From Bacillota bacterium (GTDB lineage: Bacteria > Bacillota > Clostridia > DSM-8532), in contig JAEZJF010000009.1 of NCBI GenBank assembly GCA_023415825.1, positions 93,859 through 157,858 on the forward strand: DNA of 64,000 nt, written 5' to 3'. A program made the translations under genes and the position numbers. The notes under the pieces were generated by a model, which ran no database searches, was not told the origin of the DNA, and saw only the letters and a program-made list of their open reading frames with translations. Positions 23,982 to 32,523 of this stretch are shown piece after piece (positions within the stretch are counted from its first letter, which is position 1; each line of letters opens with the position of its first letter).

Positions 23982-26897
23982 TCAATTAACTTTTAAGAAG
24001 CCACTTATAATCGCCGAAGGGAACATGAACATTTTCTCAGCCTTACCGAAGGCCACAATTATCTTGTCCTCTACAATTCTGACTACAGTACCGCTCCCAA
24101 AAGTCTTATGCGTCACAGGTGTTCCGCGCTTAAAGCGCGAGATATCTATCTCGGGTGTCGGTGCTGATGCGTGCAATGTCTGAACAGGGACATTAACTGT
24201 ATCAGGCGACTTTATGCTGCGTATAGGCTCTGTGGATGGCTCATTTTTTCTAATAGTAGTCTTCCCAGAATCCTTTGCTATCTTGACAGGCTTCTCCTCA
24301 ACAATATCGTCCTCATCATCAACATTAAAATCTATATCCACTTCCGGGAGATCATCAAAGTCCTGCATGACGGGTGTCATAGAGCCTTGCTGCGAAGCGA
24401 ATAACTTCTTATACTCCTCAGAGGTAAGAATAGTGTCGTAGCCACCAACATTTTCACCTTCGTGCTTATTTACGCCGGTATAGCTGAGACTTGAGTCTTC
24501 ATACCTTTTGAATTTGTAAACGGCATCGTTCATCAGCTGATCGTTAAACACGCCGAGGGAAACGAGCAACTCAAAGTCCTTGACATCCAGACCTGTTACA
24601 CGCTTAAACAAGCCTGGTTCGAGTTGGGTAATTACGTCTTTCAGACTGTATTCGCGATAGTCAGTAAGATACATAAACACAGGTACACGGGTAGCAAATT
24701 TGATAAGTTTCTCTTGGATCATCTTACGCTTTGACTTGTACTCTTTCTCCTCCTCGGAAATCTCCTTTTTCTCCTTGGGGGTCAGTTTTTCGCCCTTAGC
24801 CTTTGCCTTTTTCACCGCATCGGATAGATTGATAATAGTTTGTATGTCTTGGTTAAGGCTACGGAATCCCTCAATGCTCATGAGAACACGCATTGCATCC
24901 TCGTTAGCCATGAGGCGTTTGAGCGTCTCATTATCCACATTTACCAGCAGGGCGCTCTCCCAGCGTCGTGCAAGCAGCGTGGCAGATGTACCGGCCATAG
25001 CTATGTCAAGGATATCACTCGCGCTTATCTGCTTCATAGTGCTGCCATCATAAGCGATGACAGGTAGGAAATGTATAAATTCCTCCACCTTCTTCTCTGG
25101 ATTCGTCTCGTTTACATTCAGGCGGCAACTATAATCTGATATTTGTTTCAAAGCGCGATCCAAGGCAAAGTCGAAGACATAGCACTCGTGCTTCATGATC
25201 TCTCGTTTTCCAGCCCCAGTATCGATTTCCCATGGGCTCTGGACGCGGAAAGCCGCCTGAAAATACGTTTCGGGGCTAGACAGATTGCGAAGCATGAATA
25301 TACCAGTCCATGGCTTAACTGTCACACCGGTGGTTAACTTACCACAGGAGAGTGTGATTGTTTTAGTCTTGAGCGGATTACCCATTGACTCCAACACTGG
25401 CCCAAGAGCATCTGCACCTATGCCCGCACCCGATCCCGCACAAACATTGATTTTATAATCGTGGAAGAACGTATTGTTCTTCTTGGCTAGCAGGTTTCTC
25501 ATAGCAAAACAAGATGCTATGTTCGGCAGAAACCAAAGTGTATGTGTCAGGATGCTGAGAAGCCTGCTATTGGAATATGGCATCTCCGGCTTCCTCGCAC
25601 CGAGCTTTAAGTCGTCAGTAGTCGTGCCGAGATACGCGCCACGTATCAAGTCAAGCCACTTTTGTACATCGTCTTCGTAGGTGAACTTTGCTTCATCGCC
25701 TTTACCTTTTGCCGAGAAAAAAACATTAAGGTCAAACTCGTCGAACTCCCCCTTCATGGCGATCTGGCGGATACTATCTGGTATTTTATAAGTCATCATC
25801 ACCATGCGCGGCAATGAAGCATACGGATTATCAGGTACCTCTCCCCAGGCCTCTTTTGCCCTTTGTTCGTCGGAATATGTCCAGTTATAAATCTGATCCT
25901 CAATGAACTCGCCAGAGTTTATGGCACGAAAAGGAGTGCCAGACAGATATAAATATCGGCTGGCCGAGATCGGCAAGAAGGTTTCGTTGTAGGCGTTGTC
26001 TGCCTCCTCCTTCTTGTACACCTCAATATCGAGAGAGTCATAGGCGTCCTCGTCCTCTTGTTCAAATAACTTCTTGGCATTCTCCCGCCAGGCACCGAAA
26101 TGGTATTCATCGAAAATAACCAAGTCCCAATTAGTAGCATGCACCCATTCGTTTTTCGTCTTGATCCCACCAGAGTCATTCGTACCGAGTAAATCCTGAA
26201 ATGAACCAAAGCAAACAATCGGTTTATTTGGATTAGGGTGGACATCCAGTATACCGTTTTTACAGGTAACATACTGCCACCCCTCAAAATCAACATGGGT
26301 AAGGATATCCTCGCTCCAAGCCGTCTCAACAGCAGGCTTAAATGTTAGAATCAAAATCTTTGATAACCCCATACGTTTAGCAAGCTGATACGCGGCAAAG
26401 GTCTTACCAAACCGCATCTTTGCATTCCAGAGGAACTTGGCGGTTCGAGCGCCTTTCTCCTTTAAAATGGATTTATAATATTCAATGGTCTTGGAGATCG
26501 CTTCTTGCTGCTCGGGACGCATTTTAAAATTGCGTGTACGGTTTTCCTCGTTATCGACCCGGTCCCTGACTGCTATGTATGCCGCCCACACATCGTCAAC
26601 TCTGCAACGGAACCACTCACCGCCTTCACTGTGGAATCCCTTTTTCTTTAAGATGCGGTGAATATCATGATCAGTGAATGTGCTACCGTTAGAGTAAATA
26701 GCTGATTCGGCAAACAGGATTCGGTACGGCTTTTTCCCGTCTGGGCGCTTTGTAGGATATTGCTGTGCCACGCGCTGTTCCACGTCAACTGCCGTATAAC
26801 CCACTTTAAGCAAACCTCGGTATTCTGGGTTACTATCTTCGTAGGCATAGATCATCGGCTGCGCATTGGGGCGAAGCGGGAAGAACTCTTTACTCAT
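23982..26897 (-). CDS. SF2 helicase with N-terminal T5orf172 (GIY-YIG-like) domain
   Basis: 971 aa. Residues 10-95 (GLLKVGYTAVDVEQRVAQQY, then FHSEGGEWFRC) match the T5orf172 domain, a GIY-YIG relative. From about residue 125 there is a restriction-type DEAD/DEAH motor: KMRFGKTFAAYQLA (motif I), LILTFKPAV, IFDEYHFGAW (motif II, DEYH), YLSGTPFRAIN (motif III) and the C-terminal RecA-like half with LSCGKLTTGVTVKPW and FQAAFRVQSPWE (motif VI). The region near 870-915 is acidic and linker-like, and the last 40 residues (RFKRGTPVTHKTFGSGTVVR) resemble a small beta domain seen in UvrD/PcrA tails. The gene overlaps the methyltransferase by 8 bp. It is likely the translocase or restriction subunit. 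Confidence 0.88.
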   Translation of the reverse strand: MSKEFFPLRPNAQPMIYAYEDSNPEYRGLLKVGYTAVDVEQRVAQQYPTKRPDGKKPYRILFAESAIYSNGSTFTDHDIHRILKKKGFHSEGGEWFRCRVDDVWAAYIAVRDRVDNEENRTRNFKMRPEQQEAISKTIEYYKSILKEKGARTAKFLWNAKMRFGKTFAAYQLAKRMGLSKILILTFKPAVETAWSEDILTHVDFEGWQYVTCKNGILDVHPNPNKPIVCFGSFQDLLGTNDSGGIKTKNEWVHATNWDLVIFDEYHFGAWRENAKKLFEQEDEDAYDSLDIEVYKKEEADNAYNETFLPISASRYLYLSGTPFRAINSGEFIEDQIYNWTYSDEQRAKEAWGEVPDNPYASLPRMVMMTYKIPDSIRQIAMKGEFDEFDLNVFFSAKGKGDEAKFTYEDDVQKWLDLIRGAYLGTTTDDLKLGARKPEMPYSNSRLLSILTHTLWFLPNIASCFAMRNLLAKKNNTFFHDYKINVCAGSGAGIGADALGPVLESMGNPLKTKTITLSCGKLTTGVTVKPWTGIFMLRNLSSPETYFQAAFRVQSPWEIDTGAGKREIMKHECYVFDFALDRALKQISDYSCRLNVNETNPEKKVEEFIHFLPVIAYDGSTMKQISASDILDIAMAGTSATLLARRWESALLVNVDNETLKRLMANEDAMRVLMSIEGFRSLNQDIQTIINLSDAVKKAKAKGEKLTPKEKKEISEEEKEYKSKRKMIQEKLIKFATRVPVFMYLTDYREYSLKDVITQLEPGLFKRVTGLDVKDFELLVSLGVFNDQLMNDAVYKFKRYEDSSLSYTGVNKHEGENVGGYDTILTSEEYKKLFASQQGSMTPVMQDFDDLPEVDIDFNVDDEDDIVEEKPVKIAKDSGKTTIRKNEPSTEPIRSIKSPDTVNVPVQTLHASAPTPEIDISRFKRGTPVTHKTFGSGTVVRIVEDKIIVAFGKAEKMFMFPSAIISGFLKVN

Positions 26898-28494
26898 CAT
26901 CATCACCGCCTAAATCCATCACAGGGATAGCATCTTCGATTACCTTGATCTCTTCTGCAGACAATCCATATTTTTCGTACAGATCTTTATCAGTCCATTT
27001 CTGTGTGAAATTTTGCATTGGTACAAATGCATATGCTTTCGGCGGCATGTCTTGGGTAGTTGTCTTTAATGAAACGAGGAAACGTAAAAACCTTGTTTGC
27101 AGGTAGATAATTATATTCTCTGCTATCTCCCTTTGGTTTTTACCTTCAGGCGGAATAGCTATAACATAAGTGTTAGAACTACAAGAGTTAGGCTCACTAA
27201 GCTTTGGCTTTCCCAAGATTGTACTTCCCGGATTTCCGGATCTGGGGATGATTACTTTGTACTTGCACACATCCTCAAAATTACGAGTAATATTAGATTC
27301 TGATATCCAGCAAGTACCCTTATGAATATACACCTTAATATTATAAGTTTTTGTCTCATGGGATAGGATTGGATACTTGGATTTTCCGTCTGCGGTTTGG
27401 ATGAACCCGTGCTCTTTATCTTTCCAATCTACTTTTGTGTGGAAGCCGAAGTATCTGCCTCCATTAAGTAAATCTGAGAAAGATGGTTCTTTCAGTGAAC
27501 GAACCTTATGAAGAATGGAAATTTGCTCTGCATTCCTTAGGAACACATCCATGCCCTCTTCAAGTAATGGGCGCTCAGAGAATGAAACATCATCACCCGA
27601 GTGAGAATAAACCTTGCAGTTCCCATGATTATCACGTTCCCAAAGAAAATAGCAGACACCGCCTTTAATTTCAACTCCGGGGAAGCAATCTGAGGCATTT
27701 GGGAAATCGTGAATAACCCTGAGTCTGTCGTCGTGAAGCATTTCATCACGAAATGCGTCGAGTCCCCGACCCCCTGTAAACCATCGAGAAGGTACTATCA
27801 TTGAAAGATACCGTGGCTTTAGTTTCTTTGCTTGCTCTATGAATTTATGGTAAATCGGCATTGCGCTTGATTGATTTCCACCATCGCTGAGTTGGTAAGG
27901 CGGATTGCCGACAATTACATCAAATTTCATTTTGAAAATCTCCTCCGGTTTACTGGTATGTATAAGTTCATAGGCATGTGTTTCGAGTCCATCGGAACGC
28001 TTACCGCCTTCTGATATATAGCCGTACTCGGATTGATTTGCCCCGCAAAAAGCACACCTGCCGTTTGTCCATACATGCCTTAAAGTCTTAAAACGGATAT
28101 TTCCTTGGACATCATCAAAGGAAACGACTGAGTATCTACTGTTTGGATATTTTGAACAGTACACACTCCGCCTTGACAAAAGCGAGGTCATTTCGGTAAT
28201 TGCAATACCGAAGAGCTGCTTCTTGAATATATTATCAATTCGTTCCTGAAGGTCAGGTATCTCACTTTCAAGTCCGACAAGTAAGCGCTTGGCAATCTCG
28301 CGAAGGAATACGCCCGACTTACATGCAAGGTCGAGAAATGTAGCACTTTTATCCCGAAATACCTCCTGAGGGAGCATGTCCAGTACTTTGTTCGCAACAT
28401 CGGGAGGCGTAAAAACCTCGTCACTTGAGAGATTCGCGAGGCACATAAGGACATCTGGGTTATAAGTGTTAGCATAGAAGTCCGCACTACTCAT
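26890..28494 (-). CDS. Eco57I-type DNA N6-adenine methyltransferase
   Basis: 534 aa. The S-adenosylmethionine motif is FLDLACKSGVFLREIA (near residue 55) and the catalytic motif IV is VIVGNPPYQLSDGG (near 190). Downstream KPRYLSMIVPSRWF and KGGVCYFLWE follow the order of type I/IIG/Eco57I methylases. A Cys pair C-x2-C (CAFCGANQ near residue 142) with upstream residues could hold zinc. The C-terminal half is probably the target-recognition region. The start is ATG 28494 with AGGAGGGTG upstream; it overlaps the preceding gene by 8 bp. Expected to mark host DNA in partnership with the helicase and nuclease. Confidence 0.9.
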   Translation of the reverse strand: MSSADFYANTYNPDVLMCLANLSSDEVFTPPDVANKVLDMLPQEVFRDKSATFLDLACKSGVFLREIAKRLLVGLESEIPDLQERIDNIFKKQLFGIAITEMTSLLSRRSVYCSKYPNSRYSVVSFDDVQGNIRFKTLRHVWTNGRCAFCGANQSEYGYISEGGKRSDGLETHAYELIHTSKPEEIFKMKFDVIVGNPPYQLSDGGNQSSAMPIYHKFIEQAKKLKPRYLSMIVPSRWFTGGRGLDAFRDEMLHDDRLRVIHDFPNASDCFPGVEIKGGVCYFLWERDNHGNCKVYSHSGDDVSFSERPLLEEGMDVFLRNAEQISILHKVRSLKEPSFSDLLNGGRYFGFHTKVDWKDKEHGFIQTADGKSKYPILSHETKTYNIKVYIHKGTCWISESNITRNFEDVCKYKVIIPRSGNPGSTILGKPKLSEPNSCSSNTYVIAIPPEGKNQREIAENIIIYLQTRFLRFLVSLKTTTQDMPPKAYAFVPMQNFTQKWTDKDLYEKYGLSAEEIKVIEDAIPVMDLGGDDDE

Positions 28495-29170
28495 ATTGCT
28501 GCACCCTCCTATAATGGATCGGCGGGAATTCCCTGATTGGAAGCGGGATGAAGGCTTGTACTTCCTCATCATATCTCCATTCGGCATTGCCAGAAAATAA
28601 ATCGATCTGCATATTAGGTGTATGACCATTAAGCATCTGATCAAGCCTGAAATCTCTGCGTTTAAGAAGGTCCCCTGACACCATAGACCACTCCGCAAAG
28701 ATAATGGGTTCACCCGACGCTTGCTTTAATGTCAAAGCATCACCGTATAGGATGTTATGCCGCAGTATGAACCGGACGGCTTCGCGACACTCGTCGCTCG
28801 CGTATTTCTTGCAGTGTACAGTGTATTCATTATTAAATATTACGTACATGCGCTCCCTGCACTCTTCTACGTTGTCAGGGAGCAATTCCACTCCGTAAAT
28901 GCTCGCAACAGCGAGAACAGCATATTTCTCGTAACATGCAGAGCTTTTGCGGTAGCGGGATTTTACTACCGCCAGTTTTCTACGAAGTATCTCCGCCAGA
29001 AAATTGCCATCGCCACAAGCCGGTTCAAAGAAACGACTCTCGATGCGTTCGGTCTCCTGCTTTACAAGGTCAAGCATCGCGTTGACCTCGCGGTCAGCGG
29101 TAAAAACCTCCCCGTGGTCAGCTACTCGCTGTTTTGATTTTGTGTATTTATTATTGGTGTTTCGTGCCAC
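28487..29170 (-). CDS. Methyltransferase-like protein without NPPY motif
   Basis: 227 aa. GEVFTADREVNAMLD and FFEPACGDGNFLAEILRRKL form motif X/I of a gamma-class adenine methylase, and ASIYGVELLPDNVEECRERM is the following strand. No NPPY/DPPY catalytic motif is present; the region where it should lie reads NILYGDALTLKQASGEPIIFAEWSM. It is probably a regulatory or structural partner of the next gene, or a specialised half-enzyme. The start is GTG, with AAGGAGCG upstream. Proteins like this are commonly annotated as restriction subunit M. Confidence 0.8.
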   Translation of the reverse strand: MARNTNNKYTKSKQRVADHGEVFTADREVNAMLDLVKQETERIESRFFEPACGDGNFLAEILRRKLAVVKSRYRKSSACYEKYAVLAVASIYGVELLPDNVEECRERMYVIFNNEYTVHCKKYASDECREAVRFILRHNILYGDALTLKQASGEPIIFAEWSMVSGDLLKRRDFRLDQMLNGHTPNMQIDLFSGNAEWRYDEEVQAFIPLPIREFPPIHYRRVQQYE

Positions 29171-29188
29171 TTCAGAATCGCTCCTTAA

Positions 29189-29965
29189 CTAACGTTGAAC
29201 CTCTGTAAGTGTAATGGTTCCTTCCTTTATGTAATACTGAATGTTGTGCTCCTTACAAAAAGCTATAACCTTTGCCGCCTGCTCATTGTAAAAAGCACGA
29301 TGCATCACATACGCGCTTACTTCCTTGCTGTAGTTGGTGCGCCCGAAAATAATCCTATTTGTAAAATCTATTGCCTGTAGGATTGTATCTAAATCCTGAT
29401 CAATGAGATTTGGCGTTGGGTATGGCTCAACACTAACCCATGTCTTACATCCACGTTCATGCAATGCCCTCAACGCCGCTAGTCGGTCTGAATATGGTGC
29501 TGCTCCTGGTTCAGTCTTCTCACGGTATGCCTCATCAAGGGATATAAGAGTAATTCCATATTCATTGTCTTTTGAAAAGCCAGATAACTCTATAGGTAAT
29601 ATGCCTTTAGAAAGAATAGTACACTTGATGCCCGCGGCATTCAGCTTCCGTATGGCAGCAATACTTATTTCTTTTATTTCATCATACCCGTACATGAAAG
29701 GATCAGTAGTGAAACAAAGATGTACGGACTTGATTTTCGACTTCAGTCGCGGGATTTCCTTATCAAGGATTTCCAGTGTATTGATGACTAGCCGAGGCTC
29801 AACCCACTCGCGATAAGATCCAACTTTGCAGAATCTCTTAGCTATCAAGTATGCATAACACGGGTATTTGCAACCATGTGAACAACCAAGAACGTGATTC
29901 ATGGTGTAGTCTCCATATTCCACGCCTGTTTTATAAAGCATAGTTTTACGTTTAATCGTCTCCAT
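29189..29965 (-). CDS. Radical SAM protein with CX3CX3C motif (SPL/Gp37-Gp68-like)
   Basis: 258 aa. The cluster-binding loop is GCSHGCKYPCYAY near residues 27-39, giving Cys spacing CX3CX3C in place of the usual CX3CX2C. Later strands (VHLCFTTDPFMYGYDEI, CTILSKGILPIEL, TWVSVEPYPTPNL) match the spore-photoproduct-lyase-like family and phage Gp37/Gp68-type proteins. It lies 18 bp upstream of the methylase-like gene and 38 bp after the TcmP gene. The reaction is unknown. AGGAGAAG precedes the ATG. Confidence 0.88.
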   Translation of the reverse strand: METIKRKTMLYKTGVEYGDYTMNHVLGCSHGCKYPCYAYLIAKRFCKVGSYREWVEPRLVINTLEILDKEIPRLKSKIKSVHLCFTTDPFMYGYDEIKEISIAAIRKLNAAGIKCTILSKGILPIELSGFSKDNEYGITLISLDEAYREKTEPGAAPYSDRLAALRALHERGCKTWVSVEPYPTPNLIDQDLDTILQAIDFTNRIIFGRTNYSKEVSAYVMHRAFYNEQAAKVIAFCKEHNIQYYIKEGTITLTEVQR

Positions 29966-30003
29966 ATATACTCTTCTCCTGTAATCATTTTAACCAGCTA
30001 CCA

Positions 30004-31101
30004 TCAGGGAAAGGACATCGTCGATTTTGTTATAGTAACGTGACAATAAGTCTTTAATTCCTGCTTTATATCATTTCGAAACCCATCAGACGGGAATATA
30101 GGGTGTTCTTCTAAAGATCCATAGACATCATCGAATGGTATATCCTTCTTCCCTTTGAATTCCCCACAAAGATATTTTGCTATGTCACAGATGGTGTAGC
30201 AAAATTCATCTGTAGCGGTTGTGGGCTCGAACGAGCAGCCCAAATCAAACATGAGTTGGTTCTCTACTTCGTGAGTGATCTTCGCCGACGATTTCCCACC
30301 AAATGTTTTCCAACTAGTTTTCTTAAACAACTTGAACCCTTCAATGTGCCCTGTACAATGAATCAGGCTGTAAACCTGTCCATTAGTTCTATTAAAGAAC
30401 GGGGCCGACGCTATGTAGTTCTTGCGGTCGGAAGCTGTTTGCTTCGATATAACATCCTTGATCTTCTGCTCATATGCCTTCCGGTCACTACCAAGCTCCA
30501 ACAATTCATCGATGTCAGACTGATATGTTTCTTCGTATTTTACTTTAACAGTTTGTTTCTTTGCCTTGGGCAATCCTCTGACCACATCTGAAACCATGTG
30601 ATTGATGATCACTTCTCCCCACGCGTTCAAAAAGGGTGTGAGTGCATCCCAGTCAATTGTCGCCTGATAAGGATCATAGATAAGAAGGTATGGATGCTTT
30701 GGATTGATTGGGAACTTCCGTAGTAAAGTGTTCCCATCCATGGCACTTGTATGAATCACTAGTGAAGCAGTGTTGGGCGGGAGGTATTCTTTCAGCATCT
30801 CAATCTTCGCCAATGATAAATCGTTAAAGTATAGCTCTGCTTTCTTGTTGGGATATTTCAGCATAGTTTCAGCTAATAGTCTTGATACTCTTATGGGGGT
30901 CCCGAAGACCTGATTTCCTGAGATGTCTTGATAAACACCACTGTTACACATACAGTCAATGAAGATAATACCATCGCACCCTTCATACTGGAGGAGCTTT
31001 TGCGCCCATGCACCGACGTACTCTTCGACTAAACCGAATTTCTGGACGGTATGAGGTTTTGCAATATCGATTTTTGCTTCGGATATGTCCTTTTGCCTCA
31101 T
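30004..31101 (-). CDS. tcmP: Three-Cys-motif partner protein, TcmP-like
   Basis: 365 aa. IDCMCNSGVYQ near residue 52, FGTPIRVSRLL, ELYFNDLS and LLIYDPYQATIDWDAL give a Rossmann methyltransferase-like core with DPY in place of the catalytic NPPY/DPPY site. The whole pattern, and the radical SAM neighbour, match the TcmP family, named for its pairing with radical SAM proteins carrying a modified three-Cys motif. Its biochemical role is not established. The ATG at 31101 is chosen over an in-frame TTG at 31128 because GGGAGAGAGGGC, part of a tandem repeat, lies just upstream. It is the first gene of the operon. Confidence 0.85.
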   Translation of the reverse strand: MRQKDISEAKIDIAKPHTVQKFGLVEEYVGAWAQKLLQYEGCDGIIFIDCMCNSGVYQDISGNQVFGTPIRVSRLLAETMLKYPNKKAELYFNDLSLAKIEMLKEYLPPNTASLVIHTSAMDGNTLLRKFPINPKHPYLLIYDPYQATIDWDALTPFLNAWGEVIINHMVSDVVRGLPKAKKQTVKVKYEETYQSDIDELLELGSDRKAYEQKIKDVISKQTASDRKNYIASAPFFNRTNGQVYSLIHCTGHIEGFKLFKKTSWKTFGGKSSAKITHEVENQLMFDLGCSFEPTTATDEFCYTICDIAKYLCGEFKGKKDIPFDDVYGSLEEHPIFPSDGFRNDIKQELKTYCHVTITKSTMSFP

Positions 31102-31176
31102 AAATAGCCCTCTCTCCCTAGTAATCAAATAGCCCTCTCTCCCTAGTAATCAAATAGCCCTCTCTTCCTAGTAATC
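31102..31176 (-). repeat. Three tandem 25-bp repeats carrying the TcmP ribosome site
   Basis: Three direct copies of 25 bp at 31102-31126, 31127-31151 and 31152-31176; the first two are identical and the third differs by one base. On the minus strand each carries GGGAGAGAGGGC followed by TATTT, so the copy next to the gene supplies its ribosome site. Copy number could vary by slippage. Confidence 0.95.
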
Positions 31177-31207
31177 AACCGGAAAATATATAGTACAGTT
31201 ATTTCTT

Positions 31208-31236
31208 ATCATATATTATCATATTTAAGGAGGCAA
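31208..31236 (-). promoter_or_regulatory. Candidate promoter of the TcmP-to-ARH operon
   Basis: Minus-strand -35 TTGCCT (31231-31236) and -10 TATGAT (31208-31213) with a 17-bp spacer, about 105 bp before the TcmP start and just ahead of the tandem repeats. Confidence 0.55.
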
Positions 31237-31904
31237 GATATATGTAGTTACTCTGTCGACCCGGGCAAATATGCTAATAAGCACTGTCGTCACCAAACCA
31301 GTGCTACTTTCTAAAAAATTCCCCAACCAGAAAGCCTAAATCTCCAGGAAATTCCAATATAATTGCTTTATACGCAAGTCATACTTCATTGGCAAATAGG
31401 TCGAAAGTAAGTCTTGGACTGAGTAAATTCAACCACAACCACAAACTAGTGATCGATATGCAAACCAAAAAAAGTTTATTTGCAACATTTTCAATTCCAT
31501 CTTACAATTATCTTAAAGTAATTCAGTTGGTGATAATTGTGATCTGTAACAAATACCCAAATCAATACCAATGCTGCTATTTCAGCAAGTATGGAAAAAC
31601 CACGGCTATCATAAATGGAGAAAAGTATTATTGCTCAAAAGGCGAACAATATGACATTGTAACAGAGCAGAAGTTGCCTTGCGGTGGAAAATGCTCAGAT
31701 TGGACCGGTTATCGTTGCCGTGGGTTATTTGAGCAGTGTGGCATCCCCAAACCTGAGAGGCCTTTTACTAAATAGAAAGACTTCTAAGTGGAATATTCTT
31801 TGCCTTAGACTTAAGGCAGATAGCTGATTCTGCCAAAAAAGAATAAACCACAGGGAGCAATATGCTCCTTCCCTTTTTACAATATTCCTTCCTAACAATA
31901 TTAT
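31237..31904. other. Gap between the divergent island operons
   Basis: Apart from the doubtful Cys-rich frame this stretch has an inverted repeat AGCACTG/CAGTGCT (31280-31286 and 31299-31305) and a hairpin with GGAGCAATATGCTCC followed by TTCCCTTTTT (about 31855-31878) that could be a plus-strand terminator. Nothing else was recognised. Confidence 0.4.
31389..31775 (+). CDS. Doubtful Cys-rich small protein
   Basis: An open frame of 128 codons from TTG, or shorter from the ATG at 31458. No good ribosome site precedes either. The C-terminal 60 residues are Cys-rich (KYYCSKGEQYD, LPCGGKCSDW, GLFEQCGIP) and could be a small zinc-binding domain, while the N-terminal part looks random. It lies in the 900-bp gap between the two divergent island operons. 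It may be a gene remnant. Confidence 0.3.
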   Translation: MANRSKVSLGLSKFNHNHKLVIDMQTKKSLFATFSIPSYNYLKVIQLVIIVICNKYPNQYQCCYFSKYGKTTAIINGEKYYCSKGEQYDIVTEQKLPCGGKCSDWTGYRCRGLFEQCGIPKPERPFTK

Positions 31905-31933
31905 CGGACATCTTATAAAAAATAGGTTATAAG
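31905..31933 (+). promoter_or_regulatory. Candidate promoter of the island plus-strand genes
   Basis: CGGACA (31905-31910), a 17-bp spacer and TATAAG (31928-31933). A 26-bp dyad lies immediately downstream of where transcription would start. Confidence 0.5.
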
Positions 31934-31942
31934 AAATATAGC

Positions 31943-31968
31943 AACGAATACTTAATCAAGTGTTCGTT
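31943..31968 (+). promoter_or_regulatory. 26-bp dyad, candidate operator
   Basis: AACGAATACTT and AAGTGTTCGTT are inverted repeats with one mismatch around AATC. Located just after a candidate promoter and 65 bp before the first small gene, it looks like the binding site of a dimeric repressor. Confidence 0.6.
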
Positions 31969-32032
31969 ATTTTCGTTCATTAATCAATTTCTTCGGTATG
32001 AGTAAGGTAATAAATACCAGGAGGTTGATATC

Positions 32033-32224
32033 ATGGACAATACTATAACCACCGCATTAAGCCGCACAGGAGCAAATCTTCTTAAAACAGGAGTAGCCCT
32101 AGTCGTTACCACAATCGCTTCGAATAAGCTGAGGGACGAAAGCAATAACGCTATTCGCTCAGTTGTAGAAAGCTACAATGTTGTCAAAGAGACATTGACA
32201 GCAAACAAACGTATCGGTAGTTAA
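32033..32224 (+). CDS. Small membrane-associated protein A of the island
   Basis: 63 aa: MDNTITTALSRTGANLLKTG, then a hydrophobic stretch VALVVTTIAS and an amphipathic, charged C-terminus. AGGAGGTTGATATC precedes the ATG, and a clean terminator follows. The ALSRTGANLLKTG start resembles SLSRTVVNTLILG in the next small protein, suggesting distant duplication. Function unknown. Confidence 0.7.
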   Translation: MDNTITTALSRTGANLLKTGVALVVTTIASNKLRDESNNAIRSVVESYNVVKETLTANKRIGS

Positions 32225-32240
32225 ACTGCCGACAATCCAC

Positions 32241-32263
32241 AGAGCCGTAAGGCTCTCTTTTTT
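32241..32263 (+). terminator. Terminator after small protein A
   Basis: AGAGCC-GTAA-GGCTCT followed by CTTTTTT, a compact rho-independent terminator. Confidence 0.85.
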
Positions 32264-32320
32264 CAGCAAGGTTTGCTTGCTGTTTTTATATGCAAAAAAT
32301 TCAGACAGGAGGTGAGAATT

Positions 32321-32509
32321 ATGCAGAACTCATTAATTCGAAGTTTATCAAGAACTGTAGTAAATACACTGATACTCGGTGCAACAGCAGCAGCGGCTAT
32401 CTTTACCGTGTACACCCTTAAAGCTACTGGGGAAAGAATGCTGGATACTCTTGCATCAGACATCAGCACCATTACAAATCATGAAATAGGCAAGCAAAAA
32501 GCCGCATAA
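32321..32509 (+). CDS. Small membrane protein B of the island
   Basis: 62 aa with one hydrophobic helix (TLILGATAAAAIFTVYTL) followed by a short soluble tail. An ideal AGGAGGTGAG precedes the ATG at 32321, so the in-frame ATG at 32273 is unlikely. Its SLSRTVVNTLILG start resembles protein A. It probably begins a set of four closely spaced plus-strand genes. Function unknown. Confidence 0.7.
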   Translation: MQNSLIRSLSRTVVNTLILGATAAAAIFTVYTLKATGERMLDTLASDISTITNHEIGKQKAA

Positions 32510-32523
32510 AAGGGGGAAAACAG

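Noticed and set aside
31102..31176. CRISPR-like array
   Set aside because: The three 25-bp units are directly adjacent with no spacers and no cas genes are present.
31228..31248. AAGGAGG followed by ATG TAG, a minimal start-stop ORF
   Set aside because: A start followed at once by a stop on the opposite strand to the operon; the same bases form the -35 of the minus-strand promoter. No evidence of function.
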